A stretch of DNA of 64,000 bases from Winogradskyella ludwigii (lineage in GTDB: Bacteria; Bacteroidota; Bacteroidia; Flavobacteriales; Flavobacteriaceae): the NCBI RefSeq assembly GCF_013403985.1, contig NZ_JABFDF010000001.1, positions 744,001 through 808,000 on the forward strand, in the 5' to 3' direction. The notes beneath the pieces are model-generated. The model was not told the origin of the DNA and searched no databases. It saw only the letters and a program-made list of their open reading frames with translations. Every line of letters begins with the position of its first letter. Position 1 is the stretch's first letter. Below, piece after piece: positions 36,411 to 45,209 of the stretch. Both the position numbers and the translations under genes were made by a program.

Positions 36411-37616
36411 TTAAGCTGAAAGTACCGCAGTATTGTTTCTTTTTTTATTTATAATAGTATTAAATTCGGCTAAGTATAAATCTGCAATTTGAGACATTGG
36501 GTGTGCTGTTGCTGCTTTATAATTAGATACCGCAAGATGTAATCTATACGACTCGTTGGTAACAATGGCTTCAATAGCATTGGCTAAGCTCTCTACGCTT
36601 GTTGGCTCAAAGAATTCACCTTTATAACCTTCATCTTTAATTAGTAAAGCTAGATCTCCTAAATCAGGCATTATTACGGCTTTACCATAACTACCTGCTT
36701 GATGCAATACTCCTGAACTTCCCGTTGTAGACGTGTAAGGAAAAACGACTACTGCACTTTCATTAAATAGTTTTGGCACTTCACTTTCTTCTACATAACC
36801 CGTAAACCTTACATTAGGCACGTGCTTATAATCTTCTTGTACTTTTGCTAAGTAACCTGGTACATTTGGGTTATCTGTTCCTGCAATAACAACTTCTAGA
36901 TCTAAACCTATTTTAGCTCTCACTAATTCTACTGCTTCAATCATTGCTTCTACTTTTTTGTAAGTTCCAAATTTTCCGAAAGTCATAATTTGTAGAGGAC
37001 CTTTTGGTAACCTATAGTTTGGTTCATTCGGGATTTCAAATGTTCCATGAGGTATTAATTTCACATTAGGAGCTAAATACTTAATTTCCAAAATATTCAC
37101 ATACTTCTGCATCGTAACAGCCACAACATCTGCTTTTAATATTAATTTTGTTAGGGACGTTCCTATAAATCCGTAGATATTCTGCATTAACTTATTTGAT
37201 GTAAAGCCAGCGCTTCCTAAATCAACCTCTTCAAGAATATTATGTAACAAAACAATGGTTGGAATTTTTTTCAGCTTGCAAATCCATGGTAACATTAACC
37301 CTAAAGCTGCTGCAATTTTCTTATCGCCAAATTTCATAAACTGTAAGTTGAATAATACGGCATCTGGTTTGGTGTTATTAAGAGCTTTTGTTACAGAAAC
37401 TATATTTTTATAGCTATTAAACGACCAGCATTCTTTTACTGTTATTTTACAACCTTCTTCTATGAATTCAATATCTTTTGCCCCTTCTGTTTTATCTGTT
37501 AACAAGATAAGTTCTGTAACCTCTTCTTTTTGTCTAAATTGTTTTACTAAATGATAGGCATACTCATTTAAAGTAACCTTACTGGGTGGATATGCTGTTA
37601 TTATTGCTAGTTTCAT
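36411..37616 (-). CDS. GT4-family glycosyltransferase (copy 1)
   Basis: A 401-residue GT-B glycosyltransferase. The N-terminal domain begins MKLAIITAYPPSKVTLNEYAY. The C-terminal nucleotide-sugar domain has LIPHGTFEIP, MTFGKFGTYKKVE and the loop FPYTSTTGSSGVLHQAGSYG, where family 4 enzymes bind the donor phosphates. It transfers a sugar in the cytoplasm, probably to a lipid-linked or growing polymer. A near-duplicate lies at 38022 on the same strand, each with its own promoter and operator. Substrate and linkage cannot be read from sequence. Confidence 0.9.
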   Translation of the reverse strand: MKLAIITAYPPSKVTLNEYAYHLVKQFRQKEEVTELILLTDKTEGAKDIEFIEEGCKITVKECWSFNSYKNIVSVTKALNNTKPDAVLFNLQFMKFGDKKIAAALGLMLPWICKLKKIPTIVLLHNILEEVDLGSAGFTSNKLMQNIYGFIGTSLTKLILKADVVAVTMQKYVNILEIKYLAPNVKLIPHGTFEIPNEPNYRLPKGPLQIMTFGKFGTYKKVEAMIEAVELVRAKIGLDLEVVIAGTDNPNVPGYLAKVQEDYKHVPNVRFTGYVEESEVPKLFNESAVVVFPYTSTTGSSGVLHQAGSYGKAVIMPDLGDLALLIKDEGYKGEFFEPTSVESLANAIEAIVTNESYRLHLAVSNYKAATAHPMSQIADLYLAEFNTIINKKRNNTAVLSA

Positions 37617-37650
37617 TATCTTACTGTTTAAGGGTTAATTAATTACACTG

Positions 37651-37719
37651 CAAATTTGGGCATATATAACGCTCCTTTTTGAAAGTTTCGATAGGACAAC
37701 TTTTACTGTAGACGAATGG
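37651..37719 (-). promoter_or_regulatory. Putative LytTR operator b and -7 box, GT4 copy 1
   Basis: On the minus strand CAAATTTG (37651-37658), one mismatch from TAnnTTTG, lies 35 bases before the start at 37616. GACGAATGG (37711-37719, inside CTGTAGACGAATGG) begins 53 bases beyond the box. Confidence 0.68.
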
Positions 37720-37895
37720 AATTAATCCTTAGATAAAGCTTTTTAGAGTTCTGTTGATTTGGTTCTAAAACCATCTAACAACATGATTAACAACTAGCTA
37801 ATTCTGATGACATGAAAGGTAACTATATTTAAAATTATTATATGAAGAGAACCTTCAACACAATCTAAATCAGATTTAATTTGAAGACGTAGTAC

Positions 37896-37953
37896 AAAAA
37901 AATCCAAGTACTTATTGCGGTTAACACCTTGCAATTAAGACCTTGGATTTTTT
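37896..37953. terminator. Structured hairpin, probable terminator of GT4 copy 2
   Basis: The outer stem AAAAAATCCAAG/CTTGGATTTTTT encloses inner pairs ATTGC/GCAAT and GGT/ACC around TTAA. It lies 69 bases past the stop of the second GT4 gene on the minus strand. The rest of the 405-base gap to the next gene holds operator b near 37.7 kb and a weaker hairpin at 37752-37783. Confidence 0.65.
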
Positions 37954-38021
37954 ATGATTTAAACAATGTGTCCAAAACTATCACAGATAGAACACTACGA
38001 TTTAATAAATGAGTTATTTTG

Positions 38022-39227
38022 TTATACTGAAGCCGTAGCTAATCTTGTTGATTTTTTTTCTTTAATTGTATTGAAAGTTTCTAAATATAATTCAGCAATT
38101 TGCGACATTGGATGTGCTGTTGCCGCTTTATAATTTGTTTTTGAAAGTTCTAATCTATAGGCATTATTAGTAACAATTGCTTCAATTGCTTTTGCTAAAC
38201 TTTCTATACTTGTAGGCTCAAAAAACTCACCTCTATAACCTTCATCTTGCACTAATAAAGCTAAATCCCCTAAGTCGGGCATAACCACAGCTTTTCCATA
38301 ACTTCCGGCTTGGTGCAAAACTCCCGAACTACCTGTAGTAGATGTGTAAGGAAAAACAACAACTGCACTTTCATTAAATAAAATTGGTACTTCGTACTCT
38401 TCAACATAACCCGTAAATCTTACTTGTGGTATATGTTTGTAATCCTCTTGTACTTTTGCTAAATATCCTGGCACGTTAGGGTTATCTGTTCCTGCAATTA
38501 CAACCTCTAAATTTAAGCCTGTAGATGCTCTCACTAACGCAACCGCTTCAATCATTCCTTCTACTTTTTTGTAGGTTCCAAATTTTCCAAAAGTCATTAT
38601 TTGCAAAGGACCTTCTGGCAATTTATAATCTGGTTCTTCAGGAATTTCGAAGGTGCCATGAGGAATTAACTTTACATTTTTTACACCATATTTATCTTCT
38701 AATATGTCTACATATTTTTGCATTGTCACGGCAACTGTATCTGCTTGAAGAATTAGTTTGGTTAAGGATGTACCAATAAATCCATAAATTTTTTGCATTA
38801 ATTTATTAGAGGTAAAACCAGCACTTCCTAAATCAACTTCTTCAAGAATATTGTGTAATAAAACTATATTCGGAATCTTTTTTAGCTTACAAACAAAAGG
38901 CAACATTAAACCTAATGCAGCAGCAATTTTCTTATCTCCAAACTTCATAAACTGTAAGTTGAATAATACTGAATCTGGTTTTGTTTGGTTAATCGCTTTT
39001 GTCACTGATACTATGTTTTTATAGCTATTAAAAGACCAACATTCTTTTACGGTAATCTTGCAACCAGCTTCAGTAAACTCAATATCCTTTGCTCCTTCAG
39101 TTTTATCAGTTAACAAAATAAGTTCTGTTACTTTTTCATTTTTTCTGAACTGCTTTACTAAATGATAGGCATATTCATTTAAAGTAACTTTACTTGGAGG
39201 ATATGCGGTTACGATTGCTAGTTTCAT
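38022..39227 (-). CDS. GT4-family glycosyltransferase (copy 2)
   Basis: A 401-residue near-duplicate of the enzyme at 36411. They share the same start (MKLAIVTAYPPSKVTLNEYAY), length and donor-site loop, and differ by scattered substitutions, for example NEKVTE/QEEVTE near residue 31 and VEEYEVPILF/VEESEVPKLF near 275. It has its own operator-bearing promoter and a hairpin after its stop, so it is an independent unit. Two retained copies may add the same sugar at different steps or have split specificities. Nothing in the motifs suggests loss of activity. Confidence 0.9.
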   Translation of the reverse strand: MKLAIVTAYPPSKVTLNEYAYHLVKQFRKNEKVTELILLTDKTEGAKDIEFTEAGCKITVKECWSFNSYKNIVSVTKAINQTKPDSVLFNLQFMKFGDKKIAAALGLMLPFVCKLKKIPNIVLLHNILEEVDLGSAGFTSNKLMQKIYGFIGTSLTKLILQADTVAVTMQKYVDILEDKYGVKNVKLIPHGTFEIPEEPDYKLPEGPLQIMTFGKFGTYKKVEGMIEAVALVRASTGLNLEVVIAGTDNPNVPGYLAKVQEDYKHIPQVRFTGYVEEYEVPILFNESAVVVFPYTSTTGSSGVLHQAGSYGKAVVMPDLGDLALLVQDEGYRGEFFEPTSIESLAKAIEAIVTNNAYRLELSKTNYKAATAHPMSQIAELYLETFNTIKEKKSTRLATASV

Positions 39228-39261
39228 GATTTATGCTTTTATAGGTTATTGATAATTGGGG

Positions 39262-39330
39262 TAAATTTGAGATTTTACTTTATTTAAATCAGTCGTCTTT
39301 GGATAGGTATTCTTATCTGTAGACGAAAGG
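39262..39330 (-). promoter_or_regulatory. Putative LytTR operator c and -7 box, GT4 copy 2
   Basis: On the minus strand CAAATTTA (39262-39269) lies 35 bases before the start at 39227; it is the weakest -7 match of the set. GACGAAAGG (39322-39330, inside CTGTAGACGAAAGG) begins 53 bases beyond. GGATAGG near 39301 resembles the sequence at the same place in operator b. Confidence 0.62.
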
Positions 39331-39340
39331 AAAATTTACA

Positions 39341-40597
39341 TTAGCTTAAGGTGTTTTTCGTTTTTATTTGATCGTATTTAAAGAATGCTAATTGAATAGC
39401 TAACAACAATAGCATGGCTATAATTTGCATATGTACTACCTGTTCTAAACTGTCATGATAAAAAATAACCAATCCCATTTGCAGCATACCAAATACACCA
39501 GAAATAACCACAGGAATATATTTATCTAAAGACAAATAGTAATAGGCAAAAATATTTGAAATGGCAAACATCGATGTTGCAATGGCATATTTCCATAATA
39601 ATGGTGCCATAGCAATATAACTATCTCCAAATAATATTGTGATTATGGTTTCCGGAAAAATTAAACAACCACTTATAATCGTAATTGAAATTACTGCGAT
39701 GTAACCAATATACTTAAAAAGTGTTGGTGCTGTTTCTTTCCCATCCTTTTTAAGTTGTACCACAGTTGGTAATAACAACATCACAAACATCCAAGCTATG
39801 AAGTAAACTATTCTACCTATTAATGCTAAAGAGGCATATAAACCAGCTTCGTACGACTCAAAGTAATGTTTTACTAAAAGTATATCACTATTATTAATTA
39901 TAATTTGAGTTAACTCATAAAAAGCTGTAATAACAAAAAAGCTTTTAATTTCTTTTGAATGTGTATCACTTAATACTAAAGCTTTTTTTGAAATAAGCTT
40001 TGGAACCTTGAATGGTAATAAACCAAAAACAAATGAAGCTAATATACCAACTGCAATGACCACAGAAGATTGAATATTAAAAATTAAGATAAGTCCTAAT
40101 GTAATAATTAGACGACTTAACATTTCACTTTGATACGTAATAGATAAAGACTTAAATGCTTTTTTTCCTTGAAAAACACCACGATTTACACTCATTAAGA
40201 AGTATAACGGGACACCAAAGCCAAAAACAACAAACATGTTTGAAGATGATGTGTTAAACAAATTTTGCAATTGGCCAGCAAACACTATAATAAGTAATCC
40301 CATTATAACACCAACCAAGAGTGAATTTTTATAAATTTTTGAAACGAAGCTTTCGAATATTTCATTTTCAAAAAGCACTGAGAACTTTGCTGTTACTAAT
40401 TGAAATGTCATTGCTGCAAAGCTTAAAACCAATAAAAAAGTAATTAATACAGCTGCATCAGCAAATTGCGCTGGGCCTAAAACACGACCAAGAATTAAGT
40501 TGTATAAATAATTTCCACCATTTACAGCTAAAACACTCAACATAAAGAGTTGCTCTGGTGTGATTTTTTTAGATTTTAAAAGTGCTAAAATTTGCAT
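39341..40597 (-). CDS. Polysaccharide flippase (Wzx/MATE-like)
   Basis: A 418-residue inner-membrane protein with about twelve hydrophobic segments in the polysaccharide-transport (MOP) pattern. The N-terminal ITPEQLFMLSVLAVNGGNYLYNLILGRVLGP is typical of flavobacterial Wzx-like proteins. It would flip lipid-linked repeat units to the periplasm, where the large membrane protein at 30356 and its partners could act. It follows the 38-codon ORF by 22 bases and shares its promoter (operator d). The substrate is not known. Confidence 0.85.
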   Translation of the reverse strand: MQILALLKSKKITPEQLFMLSVLAVNGGNYLYNLILGRVLGPAQFADAAVLITFLLVLSFAAMTFQLVTAKFSVLFENEIFESFVSKIYKNSLLVGVIMGLLIIVFAGQLQNLFNTSSSNMFVVFGFGVPLYFLMSVNRGVFQGKKAFKSLSITYQSEMLSRLIITLGLILIFNIQSSVVIAVGILASFVFGLLPFKVPKLISKKALVLSDTHSKEIKSFFVITAFYELTQIIINNSDILLVKHYFESYEAGLYASLALIGRIVYFIAWMFVMLLLPTVVQLKKDGKETAPTLFKYIGYIAVISITIISGCLIFPETIITILFGDSYIAMAPLLWKYAIATSMFAISNIFAYYYLSLDKYIPVVISGVFGMLQMGLVIFYHDSLEQVVHMQIIAMLLLLAIQLAFFKYDQIKTKNTLS

Positions 40598-40619
40598 AAC
40601 TTTCTTTTGGATTTATATT

Positions 40620-40736
40620 TTATAATGATACTGCAATAGTATTATTATGTGTTAATAAGAAACCTATATAACCTTTAGATACTTTTGTTAAAGCAGAATT
40701 AATGACTCCATTACTTTCTTTAAGTGTAAATGACAT
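40620..40736 (-). CDS. Small ORF (38 residues) ahead of the flippase gene
   Basis: The frame starts at an ATG at 40736 (MSFTLKESNGVINSALTKV) and ends with TAA at 40620. A hydrophobic patch GYIGFLL lies in its middle. The distance from operator d and its -7 box to this ATG (102 and 41 bases) matches the distances to true starts at the other operator-bearing promoters, so this ORF appears to be the first gene of the flippase transcript. I do not recognise a family. A leader peptide or a small secreted peptide is possible. Confidence 0.45.
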   Translation of the reverse strand: MSFTLKESNGVINSALTKVSKGYIGFLLTHNNTIAVSL

Positions 40737-40776
40737 GATCTATATTTTAAAGTAAAAATTACTTTGATTTCTTGTA

Positions 40777-40846
40777 CAAATATCTATCAAGAATCAATGG
40801 AGAGGGATTAAATTTCGTCCAGTTACAATTTGCTTTAGACGAATGA
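40777..40846 (-). promoter_or_regulatory. Putative LytTR operator d and -7 box, small ORF-flippase unit
   Basis: On the minus strand GATATTTG (40777-40784), one mismatch from TAnnTTTG, lies 41 bases before the small ORF. GACGAATGA (40838-40846, inside TTTAGACGAATGA) begins 54 bases beyond the box. The rest of the gap to 41086 holds the plus-strand leader of the second REC-GT2 gene, with a possible -7 box TAGTTTTC at 40994. Confidence 0.62.
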
Positions 40847-41086
40847 ATTATAAGTGTCGTTTTGTTATAAAACTCAAGAAACTATAGGGCTCAACCAATA
40901 TTTGATACTAGTTAAACAAATAGCCCAAAGTAATTTTAACACAGATAAACAGACAAATATATCATTTAATCGGTAAAAATATGATATTAACCATAGTTTT
41001 CTTTCCAAAATACGCTACATTTATTGCGCAAATCAATTCAACCACAACTATTTACAAAAAAACAACCCCAAAAACACCTACTTAAG

Positions 41087-42226
41087 ATGATTAAAATATT
41101 GGCTATTGATGATCAACAATTAATATTGTTATCATTAGAAAAACACCTAAGCGATCTAGGCTTTGAAATAAAATGTGCGCAATCAGGAGAAGAAGGCTTA
41201 CTTCTATTTGATACGTTTAAACCAGACATTGTTATTGTAGATATTAATATGGATGGTATGTCTGGATTAGAGGTTGTTAAGAAAATTAGAATTGAAAAAA
41301 AATCAGACACCAAAATCTTAGTCCTTTCTGGCAATACTAATGAAGATACAGTTATAGACGGATTTGATTTAGGTATTGATGATTACATGAAAAAACCTGT
41401 TTCACTTAACGAGGTTACTGTAAGAATAAATAGAATATTTGGTATAAAGACCAATAAAGTACAAAATAAAATTACTAAAGACCAAATGCTTCAAGAGCGT
41501 TGTGTTGGTGTTGTTATTCCTTGTTATAACGAACAAGATAGGCTCTCTAGTAAAGAGTTTCTAGATTTTATTAATAGCAACTTAGGCTACCTACTTTGTT
41601 TTGTAAATGATGGTAGTACAGATAAGACTTTAGAGGTTTTAAATACATTAAAAAAAGGAAGAGAAAATAATATTATTGTTTACGACTGTGAACAAAATGG
41701 TGGTAAAGCAGAAGCTGTAAGGCAAGGAGTTTTGCATTTAGCTAAAGACCCACAATTAGATTACATAGGCTATTTAGATGCAGATTTATCTACAGATTTT
41801 AAAGATTTTGATGATTTAGTAAAAACCATTGAACATTCAGAATTTAAAATTGTTAGTGGTTCTAGAATGAGCAGAATGGGTGCTGATATTACTAAAGAAT
41901 CTGCACGTAAAATTATAAGCAAAACCATTAACCTTATAATTCGTACCATATTAGGTATGCCATTTAACGATACGCAATGTGGCGCAAAAATCATGGATAA
42001 AGACATCGTTAATCTTATGTTTAAAGATAAATTTATTACACGCTGGATTTTTGATGTTGAAATCTTTATTAGAATGCGAAAGCACTACGGAAAGAAACAA
42101 GCTATTTCATATATCTGTGAACAACCATTAAAAAGATGGATTCATGCTGATGGTTCTAAATTATCCATGAAGGATTCTGTAAAAATTGTTGGCCAACTGG
42201 GCCAAATAGCAATTCATTACAGATAG
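41087..42226 (+). CDS. Response-regulator receiver fused to GT2 glycosyltransferase (second copy)
   Basis: A 379-residue paralogue of the protein at 28983. I chose the ATG at 41087 (MIKILAIDDQQ), which aligns with the start of the other copy; an upstream TTG would add 21 unrelated residues. The receiver keeps Asp8/Asp9, phospho-acceptor Asp52 (VDINMDG), Ser81 (LSGN) and the KKP lysine. The GT2 half keeps GVVIPCYNEQDRL, FVNDGSTDKT, LDADLST and DTQCGAKIM. It ends sooner than its paralogue, after GQIAIHYR. No strong copy of the shared operator precedes it, so its expression may differ. The TPR/beta-barrel gene follows on the same strand. Confidence 0.93.
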   Translation: MIKILAIDDQQLILLSLEKHLSDLGFEIKCAQSGEEGLLLFDTFKPDIVIVDINMDGMSGLEVVKKIRIEKKSDTKILVLSGNTNEDTVIDGFDLGIDDYMKKPVSLNEVTVRINRIFGIKTNKVQNKITKDQMLQERCVGVVIPCYNEQDRLSSKEFLDFINSNLGYLLCFVNDGSTDKTLEVLNTLKKGRENNIIVYDCEQNGGKAEAVRQGVLHLAKDPQLDYIGYLDADLSTDFKDFDDLVKTIEHSEFKIVSGSRMSRMGADITKESARKIISKTINLIIRTILGMPFNDTQCGAKIMDKDIVNLMFKDKFITRWIFDVEIFIRMRKHYGKKQAISYICEQPLKRWIHADGSKLSMKDSVKIVGQLGQIAIHYR

Positions 42227-42362
42227 AAATATTTGATAATTAAGAGTACAAAACTTATTACTAAGTACGAAAGGGCTTTTTGTATCGTCGAGTAACCAGT
42301 TACTACATATTAACTATTCCATGCTATTAGCTACCTTGCACTTGTAATTAATTAAATATATT

Positions 42363-44423
42363 ATGTCTTATAAAAAGTTATTATTCTTACTTGCCTTATT
42401 TGTCGTTCAGCTCACCTTTGCTCAAGATATGCAAGAAGGGTTTACCTATTTAGAAACCGGAAAATATGCAAAAGCCGAAACGTTTTTTAATACTATATTA
42501 AAAGATTACCCAAATAATAAAACGGCACGCTTGTGTTATGGTCGTGCTATTGGACTTAACGGACAAGCTGCAGAAGCCAACATCTTATTTACAGATTTAT
42601 TGGCCGATTACCCAAATGATTTTGAAGTAAAACTAAATTATGGTGAGTCTTTATTATGGAATAGCAACTTTACGGACGCTAAAGTATATTACCAAGGTTT
42701 AGTGACTGAAGATCCAAAGAGTTTTGCTGCACTATTAGGTTTTGCAAATACACTTTCTAACTTAAAGGAATATGAAGATGCTTTAACTATGGTAAATAAA
42801 GCCTTAGACGTTTCACCAGGAAACCCAAATGCTTTAGTCTCTAAAAAGTATATCTATTTAGGTTATGCTTACCAAAACCAACAAGCACAAAATTATGATA
42901 AAGCAGAAATGCTTTTAACCAAAAACCTTGAGTTATATGGAGATGATAAAGACACCTTATTAAACTTAGCTAATCTCTATTTAATATGGAATAAGCTAGA
43001 GAGTGCAAAGATCATGTACAACAGATTAGCAGAACAACCAGAACACAAAATCATAGCATTAAACGGTTTAGCTTTGGTAGAACATTTAAATGGCAAAGAA
43101 AAGAAAGCACTTAGTATTAGTACTGAAGCTTTTAATAGTTTAAAGGACAACACAGATCAAAATATTATTAAACAAACCACAGAGCGTTATGGACAAGCTT
43201 TAATCTGGAACAAGAAGTTTAAAGCAGCAACAAATTTAATTGACACATTAATTATTGAGAACCCAAACAAAAACTGGGTTTTAGCCTTACGTGCGACTTT
43301 AAATATATATAAGAGTAATTTTAAAAAGAGTTTAACCGATTACAACCAAATATTAGAAAACGACAGTACGTCTTTTGATGGTAATCTAGGAAAAGCCAAC
43401 GTGTTAAAAGCATTAGGTTACACAGATGAAGCTTATACCTCAGCAGAGAACACCTTAAAATTTTACGACAACCAAAAAGATGCTACAAACTTTATAAATA
43501 AATTAAACAATAGCTTTGCTCCTACTTTAGAATCTAAAGCAGCACATACTTTTGATAATGGAGACAACAAAGCTTATTCATTTCATAGTAATGTAGTCTT
43601 TCCTTTATCTACAAAAGTGGCTATACTCGGTGATTATAATTACAGAACAACCAATAACACTATCACAGACAATAGTGCAACCTCTAATAATCTATCTTTA
43701 GGATTATCTTACAAATTTATACCAAGCATAACATTTAAAGGTACTGCTGGTATGACTTCTGCAAGCACAGAATCTGATGATTATACACAGCTTTTAACGG
43801 ATCTATCTTTTAATATTAAATCCTTTAAACTACAAACCTTAGATGTTGGTTACAAAAGACAAATTGAAAGTTTTAATGCCGATTTGTTAGACCGAGAATT
43901 GGTGCAAAATAATTATTACGCCAACTATAATTTAGGTACTAATTTTAACCTAGGCTGGTTTACACAATTAATGTACACCTCTCAAAATGATGGTAACAAA
44001 AGGAACTTATTATTTACTTCATTGTATTATAATTTATTACCAAAACCATCTCTTAAAGTTGGTTTTAACTACCAATACATTACGTTTAAGGATCAGTTAC
44101 CAACCGTATATTTTAGTCCAGAGAAATTTCATAATTACGAAATATTTATAAATCTTATAAAAGATGAAGCGGCTGCAAAACCTAAAGAATGGTTTTACAA
44201 TGCCACAGCAGCTTTTGGTTACCAGTATATTGAAGATGATCCTAAAATAACAGCTTACAGAATACAAGGTGCTTTTGGTTACAAATTCTCTGAGCGTAGT
44301 TTATTAAATGTATACGGAACCCGAAGTAATATCGCTTCTGCAACTGCTGCTGGTTTTACATTTACTGAAATTGGTTTACGTTTTAAATGGCAATTTATGA
44401 AAAAGGCAGTTTTTAGGAATTAA
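42363..44423 (+). CDS. TPR-containing outer-membrane beta-barrel protein (YaiO-like), probable polysaccharide exporter
   Basis: A 686-residue protein with a signal peptide ending LTFAQ. About ten TPR-like repeats follow (20-380; for example GYAYQNQQAQNYDKAEMLL), then a C-terminal beta-barrel of the YaiO type (about 390-686) ending in an aromatic strand near GLRFKWQF. TPR plus barrel is the layout of outer-membrane exporters such as BcsC and PgaA. Its place directly after a REC-GT2 gene suggests it carries the polymer out of the cell. Its stop codon lies at the edge of the 44.4 kb palindromic repeat. Export is inferred from architecture. Confidence 0.82.
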   Translation: MSYKKLLFLLALFVVQLTFAQDMQEGFTYLETGKYAKAETFFNTILKDYPNNKTARLCYGRAIGLNGQAAEANILFTDLLADYPNDFEVKLNYGESLLWNSNFTDAKVYYQGLVTEDPKSFAALLGFANTLSNLKEYEDALTMVNKALDVSPGNPNALVSKKYIYLGYAYQNQQAQNYDKAEMLLTKNLELYGDDKDTLLNLANLYLIWNKLESAKIMYNRLAEQPEHKIIALNGLALVEHLNGKEKKALSISTEAFNSLKDNTDQNIIKQTTERYGQALIWNKKFKAATNLIDTLIIENPNKNWVLALRATLNIYKSNFKKSLTDYNQILENDSTSFDGNLGKANVLKALGYTDEAYTSAENTLKFYDNQKDATNFINKLNNSFAPTLESKAAHTFDNGDNKAYSFHSNVVFPLSTKVAILGDYNYRTTNNTITDNSATSNNLSLGLSYKFIPSITFKGTAGMTSASTESDDYTQLLTDLSFNIKSFKLQTLDVGYKRQIESFNADLLDRELVQNNYYANYNLGTNFNLGWFTQLMYTSQNDGNKRNLLFTSLYYNLLPKPSLKVGFNYQYITFKDQLPTVYFSPEKFHNYEIFINLIKDEAAAKPKEWFYNATAAFGYQYIEDDPKITAYRIQGAFGYKFSERSLLNVYGTRSNIASATAAGFTFTEIGLRFKWQFMKKAVFRN

Positions 44424-44511
44424 CGTTGTTGTGTATGGTTAGTTGCGTGGTTAAGCAACTAATTTAGCAAACTTTTACGAACCTAGCAATTAATTATACA
44501 CGATGTTAGGC
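44421..44511. repeat. Long palindromic repeat, attC-like (copy 1)
   Basis: An imperfect inverted repeat. The left end (AACGTTGTTGTGTATGGTTAG) pairs with the right end (CTAGCAATTAATTATACACG then ATGTTAGGC). The right half is nearly identical to the repeat at 48154-48286 (AACCTAGCAATTAATTATA then CACG.TGTTAG). The terminal GTTAGGC fits the integron core-site pattern GTTRRRY. It lies exactly at the 3' end of the TPR/barrel gene and after the nitroreductase gene on the other strand. Confidence 0.7.
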
Positions 44512-44526
44512 ACTGGGCTTTTTCCG

Positions 44527-45186
44527 CTATAGAATTGTCATAGTTTCTTGTTCTGAAAGTCTTGATTTTGGCGTTTTATCTGTAGTATTAAAATCACTTT
44601 CAGTTCGATAGCCAATAGAAACTGCTGTTATTGCTGTAAATCCTTTTTCGCGCAAACCAAATTCTTCATCAAGAGCTTTCATATCAAGTCCTTCCATTGG
44701 ACACGCATCAATCCCTAGAGTTGCAACACCTAATAAGAAATTACCAATATTTAGATACACTTGTTTTTCCATCCAATGTTGTAAATCCTTTAAATCGTAT
44801 TTATGAATATCGGCAAACAAATTTCTTCCTCCATGCATTCCGCTTTTTATTTCTTCATTAGGATATCTACCATCTTTATCTTCAACATCTAATAGGTGTT
44901 GCATATAATCTTCATTTGCGGTAATTCTTGAACAAAACAAAACTACGTGAGAAGCATTTAAAACTTTTGGTGTATTGAAATGGAAAAAACCTTCTGTTCC
45001 TTTTGCCATTCGTTTTTTTCCTTCGTCTGTATTTGCAATTACAAAATGCCAAGGCTGTAGATTTGTGCTTGAAGGACTCATTCTCAAAATCTCTTTTACT
45101 TTAGCAAAATCTTCTTCAGATATTTTTTTATTAGGGTCAAAATCCTTTGTGGAATATCTCCAGTTTAATGCTTTAATTACATTCAT
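44527..45186 (-). CDS. Nitroreductase-family NAD(P)H-dependent flavin oxidoreductase
   Basis: A 219-residue FMN-dependent enzyme of the NfsB type. The N-terminal ALNWRYSTKDFDPNKKI and SPSSTNLQPWHF motifs bind FMN and substrate. LGIDACPMEGLD and the C-terminal AVSIGYRTESDF complete the fold. It reduces nitro compounds or quinones in the cytosol. It is the last gene of a five-gene minus-strand run that ends at the palindromic repeat, which fits a mobile cargo block. Confidence 0.92.
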   Translation of the reverse strand: MNVIKALNWRYSTKDFDPNKKISEEDFAKVKEILRMSPSSTNLQPWHFVIANTDEGKKRMAKGTEGFFHFNTPKVLNASHVVLFCSRITANEDYMQHLLDVEDKDGRYPNEEIKSGMHGGRNLFADIHKYDLKDLQHWMEKQVYLNIGNFLLGVATLGIDACPMEGLDMKALDEEFGLREKGFTAITAVSIGYRTESDFNTTDKTPKSRLSEQETMTIL

Positions 45187-45209
45187 ATTTAATACGTTTT
45201 ATTGTTATA

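Noticed and set aside
41024..41086. Upstream TTG start for the second REC-GT2 gene
   Set aside because: The extra 21 residues do not align with the paralogue, whose Met matches the ATG at 41087.
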